Shown here piece after piece: positions 26,593 through 35,098 of a DNA stretch of 64,000 bases. This stretch comes from Chromatiales bacterium (GTDB lineage: Bacteria; Pseudomonadota; Gammaproteobacteria; Steroidobacterales; GCA-2729495). The first letter of the stretch is position 1, and each line of letters begins with the position of its first letter. Below the pieces are notes generated by a model. It was not told the origin of the DNA and made no database searches. It was given only the letters and a program-made list of their open reading frames with translations. A program made the position numbers and the translations under genes. The stretch lies in the NCBI GenBank assembly GCA_016789885.1, contig JAEUPZ010000026.1, positions 1 to 64,000 of the forward strand, in the 5' to 3' direction.

Positions 26593-27129
26593 ATGGACGC
26601 GAAGCGCGAGACCCCGCCTGCCGGCCGCAGCCGCGTGCTGCGCCTCGTGGTGAACGGCGACCTGCACGAGGTGCTGGTCACGCCGCGCCACACGCTGCTC
26701 GACGTGATCCGCGGCGAGCTGGGGCTCAAGGGCACGAAGGAGGGCTGCACCACCGGCTCCTGCGGCGTGTGCACCGTGCACAACGACCGGGGCGAGGCGA
26801 TCCTGTCGTGCCTGACGCCGGCGCTCGAGTGGGACGGCGAGTCCATCACCACCATCGAGGGGCTTGAGTCGGGCGGGCGGCTTGCACCGATCCAGCAGGC
26901 CTTCGTCGAGCACCACGCCGTGCAGTGCGGCTACTGCACGCCGGGCGTCATCATGTCGGCCCAGGCCATCCTGAACGCGACGCCCGAGCCCGCCGAGGCG
27001 GACATCAACGACGGCCTTGCCGGCGTCATCTGCCGCTGCACCGGCCACATCAAGGTGAAGGAGGCCGTGCGCAACGCCTGGCGCTATGCCGGTGGCGCCG
27101 GACCTGCACCCGGCGGGTCCCATGACTGA
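26593..27129 (+). CDS. hcrC: [2Fe-2S] subunit of the molybdenum hydroxylase
   Basis: Small iron-sulfur subunit, 178 residues, with both clusters of the family. The plant-ferredoxin type site is CTTGSCGVC...SC (Cys52, 57, 60, 73). The helical-domain site is CGYCTPGVIM (Cys112, Cys115) with CRCTGH (Cys147, Cys149). It passes electrons between the molybdenum subunit and the FAD subunit. Its end overlaps the start of the large subunit by 8 bases, so the three genes form one operon. Confidence 0.93.
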   Translation: MDAKRETPPAGRSRVLRLVVNGDLHEVLVTPRHTLLDVIRGELGLKGTKEGCTTGSCGVCTVHNDRGEAILSCLTPALEWDGESITTIEGLESGGRLAPIQQAFVEHHAVQCGYCTPGVIMSAQAILNATPEPAEADINDGLAGVICRCTGHIKVKEAVRNAWRYAGGAGPAPGGSHD

Positions 27130-29425
27130 CGGGCGCGCGCCGCCGCCCGGCCCGGGCCTCGGCGTCATCGGCCGCCGCCAGCCGCGCCTCGATGGCTTCG
27201 ACAAGGTGTCGGGCCGTTCGGTCTTCGCCGACGACATCGAGCTGCCCGGCATGCTGCATGGCCGGATCCTGCGCAGCCCCCACGCCCGGGCCCGCATCGT
27301 CCGCCTCGACACGACCAAGGCCCGGGCGCTGCCCGGCGTGAAGGCCGTGGTCACCAACGGCGACGCGCCGGACCTCGTCTTCAGCGAGCGGCAGCCGCTG
27401 CTGGCGAAGGGCTTCGTCCACTACGTCGGCGAGGAAGTGGCGGCGGTCGCAGCGACGGACCCGTTCATCGCGGACGAGGCCCTGCGGCTCATCGAGGTGG
27501 AGTACGAGCCGCTGCCGGCGGTGACCTCGCTGCGCCGGGCCCTGCAGCCCGACGCGCCGCTGGTGCACGAGTGGGCCGCCGGCAACGTGGCGGTGACCCA
27601 CGACCGGGATTTCGGCGACCCCGACGCCGCCTTCGCCGAAAGCGACCTCGTCATCACCGACGAGTTCCGCTCGCCGGTCCAGCACAACACGCTGGCCGAG
27701 TTCCACGTGGCCATCGCCGACTTCTCGAACCCGGACAAGCTCCACGTCTGGACGCCGACGCAGTCGGCGCCGATGTACCAGATGGCGCTGGCGAAAGCCT
27801 TCGGGCTCGAGTCGAGCCAGGTGCGCATCGTCTACGGCAACGTCGGTGGCGCCTTCACCGGCCGCGGCCGCGCCAAGCCCCACCATTTCGTCGCCGCGCT
27901 GCTGTCGCGGGTCGCCGCGCGGCCCGTGAAGATCAAGGCCACGGCCGACGAAGAGTTCATCATGTTCCGGGGCTCCGGCGAGACGCTGTACCGGTTCCGC
28001 ACCGGCGTGACCCGCGACGGCCGCATCCGGGCGCTGGAGCTCGACGTCACCTTCGACGCCGGCGCCCACGCCGAATGGGCCATGATCCTGTGGCTGCCGG
28101 CGCTCTACCCGAACTGGCTCTACCGGTTCGAGGGCCTGCGCTACCGCGGCCGCTTCGTCTACACCAACACGGTGCCCAAGGGCTCGAACCACGGCGGCAT
28201 CATGGGCCGCATGTCGGCGGGCTGGATGCAGCACCTGACGCGGGTCGCGGAGGAACTCGGCCTCGATCCCGCCGAGTTCCACCGCCGCAACGCCATCGAG
28301 GCCGGCGACCATGCCCGCGACGGCTCGGACTTCGGCAGCTGCGGCCTGAAGGAGTGCATCGACCGGGTCGTCGAGCGCTCGGGCTGGCAGGTCAAGTACG
28401 GCCGGCTGCCCCCCTACCGGGGCATCGGCATCGGCATCGGGGCCCAGGCCTCGGGCGGCAAGAACGCCAGCAACGACACGTCGGCGGCCATGGTAAAGAT
28501 CGCCGACGACGGCCGCGTGACGCTCTTCACCGGCATCCCGGACCTCGGCCAGGGCTCGTGGACGGTCATGGCCATGATCGCCGCCGAGGTGCTGGGCATC
28601 GAGCCCGCCGACGTCAACGTGGTCGGCGGCGACTCCGACATCGTGCCCTTCGACTGGGGCGCCTTCTCCCAGCGCGGCACCTTCATGACGGGCAACGCGG
28701 TCAAGGTGGCTGCGGAGGACGCCCGCGCCCAGCTCGCCAGCGTCGCCGCGGCGGCGCTCGGCGTGCAGGCCGAGGACCTCGTCTTCGCCGGCGGGCGCGT
28801 GCACATCCGCGGCGAGGCGCCGGACGCGCCCGGCCGGTCGCTGTCCTTCCGCGAGGCCGTGGCGAAGGCCTTCCACGGTGGCGAGGGCCGCTACGTGATG
28901 GGCCGCGGCTTCTTCAACTCGCCGCGCCAGTCGGGCTCCATGGCCTTTTCCTTCGGCGCCCAGGTGGCCGAGGTGGAGGTGGACCCGGAGAGCGGCGCGG
29001 TGCGCGTGCTGAAGGTCACCGTGGCCCACGACCTCGGCCGCGCACTGAACCCGCTGGCCGTCGAGGGCCAGCTCGACGGGCAGGTGTTCTCGGGGCTCTC
29101 CCAGGTGCTCTACGAGGAGTGCCGCATGGATGCCGGCCAGGTGCTCAACCCGTCACGGCTCGAGTACAAGCTGCCGCGCACCTGGGAGCTGCCCGAGGTG
29201 GATTACACCCTCGTCGAGACCATCGACCCCTACGGGCCCTTCGGCGCCAAGGAGGTGGGCGAGGGGCCCATCGTCGTCACGATGTCGGCCGTGGCGGCGG
29301 CCGTTGCGAACGCGCTCGGCGAGCCGCTGCCGCAGATGCCCATGACCCCGTGGCGCCTGCTGCGGGTGATCCGGCACCACCGCCGGCGCCGGGCCCGCGG
29401 CGCCCCGGGGGCCGCGCCGCGCTGA
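27122..29425 (+). CDS. hcrA: Molybdopterin catalytic subunit (4-hydroxybenzoyl-CoA reductase alpha / xanthine dehydrogenase family)
   Basis: Large molybdenum-cofactor subunit, 767 residues from the ATG at 27122. Starts with the aldehyde-oxidase domain (GVIGRRQPRLDGFDKVSGRSVFADDI, GMLHGRILRSPHARA). It continues with GNVGGAFTGRG, GGIMGRMSAGWMQ, FTGIPDLGQGSWTVMAMIAAEVLG and the C-terminal FGAKEVGEGP, where Glu714 corresponds to the catalytic glutamate of the family. The Arg-rich tail RHHRRRRARG is unusual. Reductive dehydroxylation of a hydroxybenzoyl-CoA-like compound is the best guess from the beta subunit; other aromatic or N-heterocyclic substrates are possible. Confidence 0.88.
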   Translation: MTDGRAPPPGPGLGVIGRRQPRLDGFDKVSGRSVFADDIELPGMLHGRILRSPHARARIVRLDTTKARALPGVKAVVTNGDAPDLVFSERQPLLAKGFVHYVGEEVAAVAATDPFIADEALRLIEVEYEPLPAVTSLRRALQPDAPLVHEWAAGNVAVTHDRDFGDPDAAFAESDLVITDEFRSPVQHNTLAEFHVAIADFSNPDKLHVWTPTQSAPMYQMALAKAFGLESSQVRIVYGNVGGAFTGRGRAKPHHFVAALLSRVAARPVKIKATADEEFIMFRGSGETLYRFRTGVTRDGRIRALELDVTFDAGAHAEWAMILWLPALYPNWLYRFEGLRYRGRFVYTNTVPKGSNHGGIMGRMSAGWMQHLTRVAEELGLDPAEFHRRNAIEAGDHARDGSDFGSCGLKECIDRVVERSGWQVKYGRLPPYRGIGIGIGAQASGGKNASNDTSAAMVKIADDGRVTLFTGIPDLGQGSWTVMAMIAAEVLGIEPADVNVVGGDSDIVPFDWGAFSQRGTFMTGNAVKVAAEDARAQLASVAAAALGVQAEDLVFAGGRVHIRGEAPDAPGRSLSFREAVAKAFHGGEGRYVMGRGFFNSPRQSGSMAFSFGAQVAEVEVDPESGAVRVLKVTVAHDLGRALNPLAVEGQLDGQVFSGLSQVLYEECRMDAGQVLNPSRLEYKLPRTWELPEVDYTLVETIDPYGPFGAKEVGEGPIVVTMSAVAAAVANALGEPLPQMPMTPWRLLRVIRHHRRRRARGAPGAAPR

Positions 29426-29439
29426 CGGACGGGGGCGGC

Positions 29440-30204
29440 TCAGCGCGCCGGTTGCTGCCGGCCGGGACGGGACAGCGCGACCGCCGCCGCCGCGGCACCC
29501 AGGGTCAGCAGCCCGATGGCGATGAGCGGGAGACCCTCCAGCTTCCCCTGGTCGAAGGGGCCGTACCGCCAGAGGGCGAGCGCCAGCAGCACGTTGGCGA
29601 TGAGGTGGGTGCCCAGCGCCGGCCACAGGGAGCCCGAGGCCTGCCGCAGCCAGCCCAGTGCCGCCAGGGCCACGAAGTAGCCGAGCCACTGGTCCGCCAG
29701 TTCCGGTCCCCAGCGGTGGGCGGCGGTGTTCAGCGCCGCGATGCCGATGATGGCGGGCCAGGGGCCGATGAGCGGGGTCCAGCGGGCCTGCAGGTAGCCG
29801 CGGAAGACGACCTCGGCGAGCACCGCCGGGGCCGCCGACAGCGTAACCGCATAGGCCAGCTGGAAGGCCGGGCCCGTGCCGGGCGGGCCGGGCTCCGGCT
29901 GGCGCACCATGCCGGCGAGGGCGCCCTGCACGATGCAGGCGCCGACGCCCAGGGTGGCCACGGCCAGCGACAGCAGCCAGTTGCGGGCCGGCGGGAGTAC
30001 ACCGCTCGTCAGTCCCAGGGGCACGCGCCGGTCGAGCCAGCGCGTGCCGCCGGCAACGACCAGCACGACGGCCAGCGGGAAGAGCGGCAGGCCGGGCGCC
30101 AGCCGCGCGTTGAGCAGCACGCTGCCGACGGCTGCCCCCATCAGCACGCCGAAGAAGAGCACGCCGGCCACGGCGCTGCGGGCGAGGGCGACGAGGGTCG
30201 GCAT
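29440..30204 (-). CDS. CPBP-family intramembrane protein with altered active-site motif
   Basis: A 254-residue integral membrane protein with about eight hydrophobic helices. The region LSAAPAVLAEVVFRGYLQARWTPLIGPWPA followed by ALNTAAHRWG and LGTHLIANVLLALAL aligns with the three CPBP (Abi/CaaX protease) motifs. The first motif, usually EExxxR, reads AEVVFR, and the Phe of the second motif is Leu. Proteolytic activity is therefore uncertain. Start at 30204; it converges on the molybdenum hydroxylase operon and is divergent from the transporter at 30350. Confidence 0.75.
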   Translation of the reverse strand: MPTLVALARSAVAGVLFFGVLMGAAVGSVLLNARLAPGLPLFPLAVVLVVAGGTRWLDRRVPLGLTSGVLPPARNWLLSLAVATLGVGACIVQGALAGMVRQPEPGPPGTGPAFQLAYAVTLSAAPAVLAEVVFRGYLQARWTPLIGPWPAIIGIAALNTAAHRWGPELADQWLGYFVALAALGWLRQASGSLWPALGTHLIANVLLALALWRYGPFDQGKLEGLPLIAIGLLTLGAAAAAVALSRPGRQQPAR

Positions 30205-30349
30205 CGGGCGGGTTCGCGGCAGTCGGGCCGGTGCGCGGCGGGACCCACAGCCTGCGGCGTGCCGCCGCCGCCCGCACGCGCTGCCTGCGCTTCCGTCCGG
30301 GCAGCGGGCAGGGTTACAGTCCCGCAGCCTTCGCCACTGCGGACACTCC

Positions 30350-31738
30350 GTGACCGTCACCACCGCGCCTGCCATCCCGACCCGCATCGCCGCCAGCTGG
30401 GGGCTCGGGGCCTTCGCCACGACGACGATGCTGAACGGCATCGCCATCGTCCTGCTTTTCTACCTGGTCAACTTCGTGAAGGTCGAGCCGGTCATCGCCG
30501 GCGCGCTGCTGTTCGCCTCGAAGCTCTTCGACGCCTTCATCGACCCGCCCATCGGCCTGCTGAGCGACCGCACCACCGGCCGCTTCGGCCGGCGCCGCCC
30601 GTGGCTGCTCGGCGCCTCGTTCTTCTGCGGCCTGTCCTTCGCGATGCTCTTCAACGTGCCGGAGGGGCTCGGCCTCGCCGGCGTATACCTGTTCGTGGGC
30701 GGCTGGCTCTTCGTCAACACGGTCGGCTACGCGGCCTTCACGGTGCCCTACCTCGCCATGCCGGGCGAGATGACCGATGACTACCACGAGCGCAACCGCC
30801 TCATGTCCTGGCGCACGGTCTTCATGACCGCGGGCACGCTCGTGGGCTCGGCCGGTGCGCCGGGGCTGGTGACCTGGCTCGGCAACGACCGGCCGGCCTA
30901 CGGGAGCATGGGCATCGTCCTAGGACTGCTGGTGACGGTGGCCATGCTGGGGACCTTCGCCGGGACTGCCGGCGCGCGGAACGCGCCGGTGGACCCGGTG
31001 CGCGTGCCGCTGCGCGAGCACCTCCGGCTGCTGCGCCGTAACGTGCCACTGCTGATACTGATGGCGACCAAGATCGTGCTCTTCGCCGGCCTCGCGGCGT
31101 TCACCGCCGTGCTGCTCTTCTTCTTCAGCAGCGTGCTCAAGAAGACCCCGGCCCAGGTGGGCATCTTCTTCGTCACCTTCTCCGCGGCGACCATCCTGTT
31201 CACCCCGGTGCAGCTCTGGGTCGGCCGGCGGGTCGAAAAACGCAGCGCCTACCTGGTCTGCATGGGGGCCTACGCGCTCGGCATCCTGAGCTGGCTCACG
31301 GCCCCGGGCGGCGAGCCGGACTGGGCGCTGGTGCTGCGGGCGGTCTGGCTCGGCAGCTTCAATGCCGGGCTCTTTCTCTACGGCTACTCGATGCTGATCG
31401 ACACCTACGCCTGGGACTACCGGCTGACGGGCCTGCGGCGGGAGGGGTTCCTGGCCTCGGCCATCAGCTTCGTCGAGAAGTTCTCCCTGGCCGTGGGCCC
31501 GCTCGTCATCGGGGCGCTGCTGTCGGCCATGGGTTTCGACAAGGACCTGCCACCGGGGGCCGACCAGCCGCCGGGGGCGGTGCAGGCCATGGTGCTGGGC
31601 TTCGTGTGGATACCGTTCGCGGCCCAGCTCATCGCCATGGTGCTGCTGCGCTGGTACCGCCTTGGGCGCGAGGACCTCGCGGGTCCGCTGCCGGAGGGGC
31701 CGGTCCGGGCGGCGAGCGCGGCGATCGTGGGAGGCTGA
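30350..31738 (+). CDS. GPH-type MFS transporter
   Basis: A 462-residue inner-membrane transporter with about 12 membrane helices. The region ASKLFDAFIDPPIGLLSDRTTGRFGRRRPWLLG is the glycoside-pentoside-hexuronide:cation symporter signature (SDRT, GRRRPW). FTVPYLAMPGEMTDDYHERNRLMSWR also fits this family. Starts with a GTG at 30350. Substrate cannot be read from sequence; the family includes sugar and other organic-anion symporters. Nothing in the flanking genes points to a sugar pathway. Confidence 0.85.
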   Translation: MTVTTAPAIPTRIAASWGLGAFATTTMLNGIAIVLLFYLVNFVKVEPVIAGALLFASKLFDAFIDPPIGLLSDRTTGRFGRRRPWLLGASFFCGLSFAMLFNVPEGLGLAGVYLFVGGWLFVNTVGYAAFTVPYLAMPGEMTDDYHERNRLMSWRTVFMTAGTLVGSAGAPGLVTWLGNDRPAYGSMGIVLGLLVTVAMLGTFAGTAGARNAPVDPVRVPLREHLRLLRRNVPLLILMATKIVLFAGLAAFTAVLLFFFSSVLKKTPAQVGIFFVTFSAATILFTPVQLWVGRRVEKRSAYLVCMGAYALGILSWLTAPGGEPDWALVLRAVWLGSFNAGLFLYGYSMLIDTYAWDYRLTGLRREGFLASAISFVEKFSLAVGPLVIGALLSAMGFDKDLPPGADQPPGAVQAMVLGFVWIPFAAQLIAMVLLRWYRLGREDLAGPLPEGPVRAASAAIVGG

Positions 31739-31782
31739 GCGAGGCGCGGAAGTTGCCGGCGACCGGCCAGTGGGGGGCCGAC

Positions 31783-31798
31783 GTCGCAAAACTGCGAC
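31783..31798. promoter_or_regulatory. Perfect inverted repeat upstream of the repetitive exported protein
   Basis: GTCGCA-AAAC-TGCGAC (6-bp arms, 4-base gap) lies 129 bases before the ATG at 31927. It has the size of a dimeric regulator operator. It is related in its outer bases to, but differs in spacing from, the TGTC-N9-GACA element seen upstream of the PEP-CTERM genes. No sigma54 promoter is seen between it and the gene. Confidence 0.45.
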
Positions 31799-31926
31799 AT
31801 CCGTCAGGGGATTCCGCTATTGCCGGGGTACGGTTAGTATCTGGTTTGGGGGGCGTCGGCGCGACGCCGAATTTTGACTTCAGTGTGGGTTGGCTGCCCG
31901 GCCGGGCAGTCCTTGGGGGAGCATGC

Positions 31927-34506
31927 ATGAATCGCATAGCAGCGGGCATTGCCGCTATCGGGCTGGGTCTGGCGTCGTCGGCGGCCATCGCGGCCGATTC
32001 GTACAACGCCGTCGCAGAGGTCACGTTCGAGTGGGCGACCAACGGTCAGGCCAAGGGCTGGACCTCGTCGGCCGCGAACACGCTGGCGAGCATCGCCAAC
32101 ACGACCTACTTCTCTGCCGACACGTCCGGGGCCAACTCCACGACGTACTACAACCCGGACTTCGCCAAGGCGGGTGATGCCACGGGCTGGTGTGCCGCCG
32201 GTCAGGAGGCCTTCCAGGCCCAGTATGCCTGCAAGGTCAGCACCAACACGCCGATCGCCGATTTCGGGCCTGGTGCCCAGGCCACCGGTACGATCACCGT
32301 CACCGATACGACGATGACCGGCACGCTGGTCGTCATCGACACCAACGACGAGGGTGCGGGCCCGCAGCCCGGAACGACCGAGGCGACCGGCTACAACATC
32401 CGCTCGGCCGACGGCTCGCCGTTCAAGAACGTCTGGTATGGCATCAGCAACCAGATGACGCTGACGGTCAACCTGACGGGCACCTTCACTTCCACGAGCT
32501 GGGAAATCACGGGCGGCACGGTCAGCTTCAATGACCCGGCCTTCCAGTGCGCCTTTGCCGACTTCGGCGGGGTGTTGTGCAATACGAGCACCGTGGGCGG
32601 CGGATTCCAGCCTGACGGCAGCATGCTGAGCTGGGGCATCGACCAGGCCACCGGCGCGAACACGGCCGTCGGCCAGATCCCCGTCTTCAACGCAGCGGGT
32701 GACACGCTGCTCTCGACGCTCAGCGGCGTGCTCGCCTCGCTCAGCGTCGACGGATCGGGCAACGTCACCACGAACCAGGCTGAATTCCGCAACGGCACGG
32801 GCAGCAGCGGTGGTGGCTGTCCCACGAGCATCCGCTACAGCGGCACGGGCATCGGCTGCGGCACGCTGCAGGTCGCGTCGGTGAGCATCGCGGGCATCGT
32901 GCAGGACACGACGCCGGATGCCATCGCCTTCACGGCGGTGACCGGCGCCGCGCTGGCCACGCTGGTCGAGTCCGAGGACCAGACGATCCAGGGTGTCAAC
33001 CCGGCTGCCCCCATCTCCATCGCCGGGGGCGAGTACCGCATCAACGGCGGTGCCTGGACGAGCGCTGCCGGGTCCGTCATCAACGGTGACGTGGTCCGCG
33101 TGCGCGTGCTGAGCTCGGCGCTGGGCCTGACGGAGGAGGCTGCCGACCTGACGGTGGGCACCCTGACGGTGCCCTTCAGCGTCACGACCCAGGCCGCCGA
33201 TACCTCGCCTGACCCGATCAACTTCGCTGCCCAGATCGACGTGCCGCTGAGCACGCTGGTGACGTCGAACACCGTGACGATCACGGGCATCGACGCGCCG
33301 ACGCCGATCTCGGTGACCGATGGCGAGTACTCGATCAACGGTGGGGCGTTCACCAGCGCCGCCGGCAACGTCGTTGCCGACGACGAGGTCCAGGTCCGCC
33401 AGACCAGCTCGGCGACCTCCGAGACCACCACCAACACCTTCCTGGTGGTGGGTGACCAGAACGCGACGTTCTCCGTCACGACCGGCGACACGACCCCCGG
33501 GCCCTTCAGCTTCACCGACGTGACCGGTGCACCGCTGAACACGTCCACGATTTCCAACCAGATCACGGTGTTCGGCATCTCGCTGCCCTCGCCGATCACC
33601 ATCACGGGCGGCGAGTACCAGATCGGTGCCGGGGTGTTCACCAGCGCCGCGGGTACCGTCAACAGCGGTGACCTGGTCACCGTGCGCCAGACCAGCTCGC
33701 CGAACTTCAGCACGACCACCGATACGGTGCTGAACATCGGCGGCGTGTCCGACACCTTCTCGGTGACGACGCTGGCGGCCGACACGACGCCCGATGCCTT
33801 CACCTTCACCGATCAGGTCGACGTGGCCTTCGCGAGCCAGATCACGTCAGCCCCGGTGACGATCACGGGCATCAACACGGGTGCCGCGATCTCGGTGACC
33901 GGCGGTGACTACTCCATCGATGGTGGCGCCTTCACGAACGCGGCGGGCACGGTCACCAACGGCCAGCAGGTGCGGGTCCGCGTGACCAGCGCGGCCACGC
34001 CGACGACGGCCACCAACGCGACGCTGACGGTGGGTGGCGTCTCCGACACCTTCACCGTGACCACCGTGGCGACCCCGCCCGACGTGGTGCCCAACGCGTT
34101 CTTCTTCGATGATGTGGAGAACGCCGACCAGGGCGTCGTCGTCGAGTCCAACGTCGTGACGATCACAGGCATTGATCCCGGTGCGCCGATCCGCATCAGC
34201 GGCCCGGCGGCCAGCAGCTCGCAGTACCGGATCAACGGCGGTGCCTGGACGAACGCCGTGGGCACCATCAACCCGGGCGACACGCTGCAGGTTCGCCACA
34301 CCACGGCCTCCATCGCCGGCCGGGCGGTGTCGTCGACGGTGACCATCGGCAACCCGTCGCCGGCGCCGGCGACCCAGCGCTACCAGGCTGAGTTCACCAG
34401 CGTGACGACGCCCGCGGGCGGCGGCAGCAGCTCGATGGACTTCCTGGCGCTCGGCCTGCTCGGTGGTCTCGCCTTCCTGCGGCGGCGCCGGCCGACGGCC
34501 GGCTGA
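31927..34506 (+). CDS. Large repetitive exported protein with GlyGly-CTERM-like sorting tail
   Basis: An 859-residue protein with a signal peptide (MNRIAAGIAAIGLGLASSAAIAAD). An N-terminal domain covers about 25-320. About six tandem repeats of some 85-95 residues follow, of the type DTTPDxFxFTD..VxVTITGI..ISVTGGEYSINGGAFTSAAGTV..GDxVxVRxTSS..TxTVGG..DTFSVTT. The C-terminus GGGSSSMDFLALGLLGGLAFLRRRR has the Gly/Ser-helix-Arg layout of GlyGly-CTERM (rhombosortase) substrates, distinct from the PEP-CTERM tails further right. Function unknown; a surface or matrix role is inferred. A strong terminator follows. Confidence 0.8.
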   Translation: MNRIAAGIAAIGLGLASSAAIAADSYNAVAEVTFEWATNGQAKGWTSSAANTLASIANTTYFSADTSGANSTTYYNPDFAKAGDATGWCAAGQEAFQAQYACKVSTNTPIADFGPGAQATGTITVTDTTMTGTLVVIDTNDEGAGPQPGTTEATGYNIRSADGSPFKNVWYGISNQMTLTVNLTGTFTSTSWEITGGTVSFNDPAFQCAFADFGGVLCNTSTVGGGFQPDGSMLSWGIDQATGANTAVGQIPVFNAAGDTLLSTLSGVLASLSVDGSGNVTTNQAEFRNGTGSSGGGCPTSIRYSGTGIGCGTLQVASVSIAGIVQDTTPDAIAFTAVTGAALATLVESEDQTIQGVNPAAPISIAGGEYRINGGAWTSAAGSVINGDVVRVRVLSSALGLTEEAADLTVGTLTVPFSVTTQAADTSPDPINFAAQIDVPLSTLVTSNTVTITGIDAPTPISVTDGEYSINGGAFTSAAGNVVADDEVQVRQTSSATSETTTNTFLVVGDQNATFSVTTGDTTPGPFSFTDVTGAPLNTSTISNQITVFGISLPSPITITGGEYQIGAGVFTSAAGTVNSGDLVTVRQTSSPNFSTTTDTVLNIGGVSDTFSVTTLAADTTPDAFTFTDQVDVAFASQITSAPVTITGINTGAAISVTGGDYSIDGGAFTNAAGTVTNGQQVRVRVTSAATPTTATNATLTVGGVSDTFTVTTVATPPDVVPNAFFFDDVENADQGVVVESNVVTITGIDPGAPIRISGPAASSSQYRINGGAWTNAVGTINPGDTLQVRHTTASIAGRAVSSTVTIGNPSPAPATQRYQAEFTSVTTPAGGGSSSMDFLALGLLGGLAFLRRRRPTAG

Positions 34507-34532
34507 AGCTGGCAGGAGTTCCGGACGAAGGG

Positions 34533-34560
34533 GGGCCGCCCGCGAGGGCGGCCCTTTTTC
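34533..34560 (+). terminator. Rho-independent terminator
   Basis: GGGCCGCCC / GGGCGGCCC with a GCGA loop followed by TTTTTC, 26 bases after the stop of the repetitive exported protein gene. Confidence 0.9.
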
Positions 34561-34890
34561 GTTGGGGGGTCAGTCGCGGCGGGCGCGGATCAGCTGATCC
34601 CTCGGTGCCGGTGGTCGCCGGCGGAGCGCGTGCTGTAGCCGGACATCCTCGGCGGGATCGTCTGGCGTTCTGCTTATGCCGGACTGGAGCACCGTGCAAC
34701 GGGCTGGCCATCCAGAAGCACGGCATCTGAGACGGCGGCAGCGGAGAGATTGACTCGGGGCCGGGGACGGCCCCTCGCCCCTGCGGGGCAGCGGCGCTGC
34801 GCACCGCTGTCCGAATTCGCTCTGCGAATTCGTCGAACTCCCGACGTGGGGGAAGGGGAGTCCGAAGCTGCCGACGAAGCCAATGAAAGA
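34561..34890. other. Intergenic region between exported-protein terminator and tRNA terminator
   Basis: No gene is recognised in these 330 bases. It holds a 9-bp inverted repeat CGAATTCGC-TCT-GCGAATTCG (34812-34832). Immediately after it is a 13-base copy (34833-34845, TCGAACTCCCGAC) of the T-arm region of the neighbouring tRNA gene. The latter may be a fragment left by a duplicated tRNA or an attachment-site event. Confidence 0.4.
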
Positions 34891-34915
34891 AAAGGCCCGC
34901 ACTGGGCGGGCCTTT
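34891..34915 (-). terminator. Rho-independent terminator of tRNA-Arg
   Basis: AAAGGCCCGC / GCGGGCCTTT stem (10 bp) with a 5-base loop, 9 bases past the encoded CCA. Read on the minus strand it ends in a T-rich run (CCTTTTCTTTC). Confidence 0.88.
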
Positions 34916-34924
34916 ACTTTCATA

Positions 34925-35001
34925 TGGCGCGCTCGGAGAGATTCGAACTCCCGACCTTCTGGTTCGTAGCCAGACGCTCTATCCAACTGAGCTACGAGCG
35001 C
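34925..35001 (-). tRNA. tRNA-Arg (anticodon ACG)
   Basis: Read on the minus strand: acceptor GCGCTCG/CGAGCGC, D-arm GCTC...GAGC, anticodon arm TCTGG-CTACGAA-CCAGA with anticodon ACG, T-arm GGGAG-TTCGAAT-CTCTC, discriminator G and an encoded CCA. The total is 77 bases. The ACG anticodon is read as ICG after A34 deamination and decodes CGU/CGC/CGA. All stems pair, with one G-U in the T-stem. Confidence 0.97.
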
Positions 35002-35098
35002 GCGGAGGGCTGTTCGCGGGGCTGTCGGGCGACGCCGGGCCCGCGAAGGGGCGGTATCGTACCGGGGTCGGGCAGGGGTGTCCAACCCGGGCGTGGGG

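Noticed and set aside
29440..30204. Abortive-infection (Abi) defence protein reading of the CPBP gene
   Set aside because: The family name is historical; there is no defence neighbour and the active-site motif is degenerate.
27571..30780. 1,069-codon plus-strand frame across the molybdenum hydroxylase and CPBP genes
   Set aside because: Arg/Gly/Pro-rich translation out of frame with recognised hcrA. It crosses gene boundaries and an opposite-strand gene; no domain is recognisable.
31741..31926. Sigma54 promoter in front of the GlyGly-tail protein
   Set aside because: No TGG-N10-TGC arrangement is present; a possible TTGACT at about 31876 would suggest sigma70 instead but lacks a clear -10.
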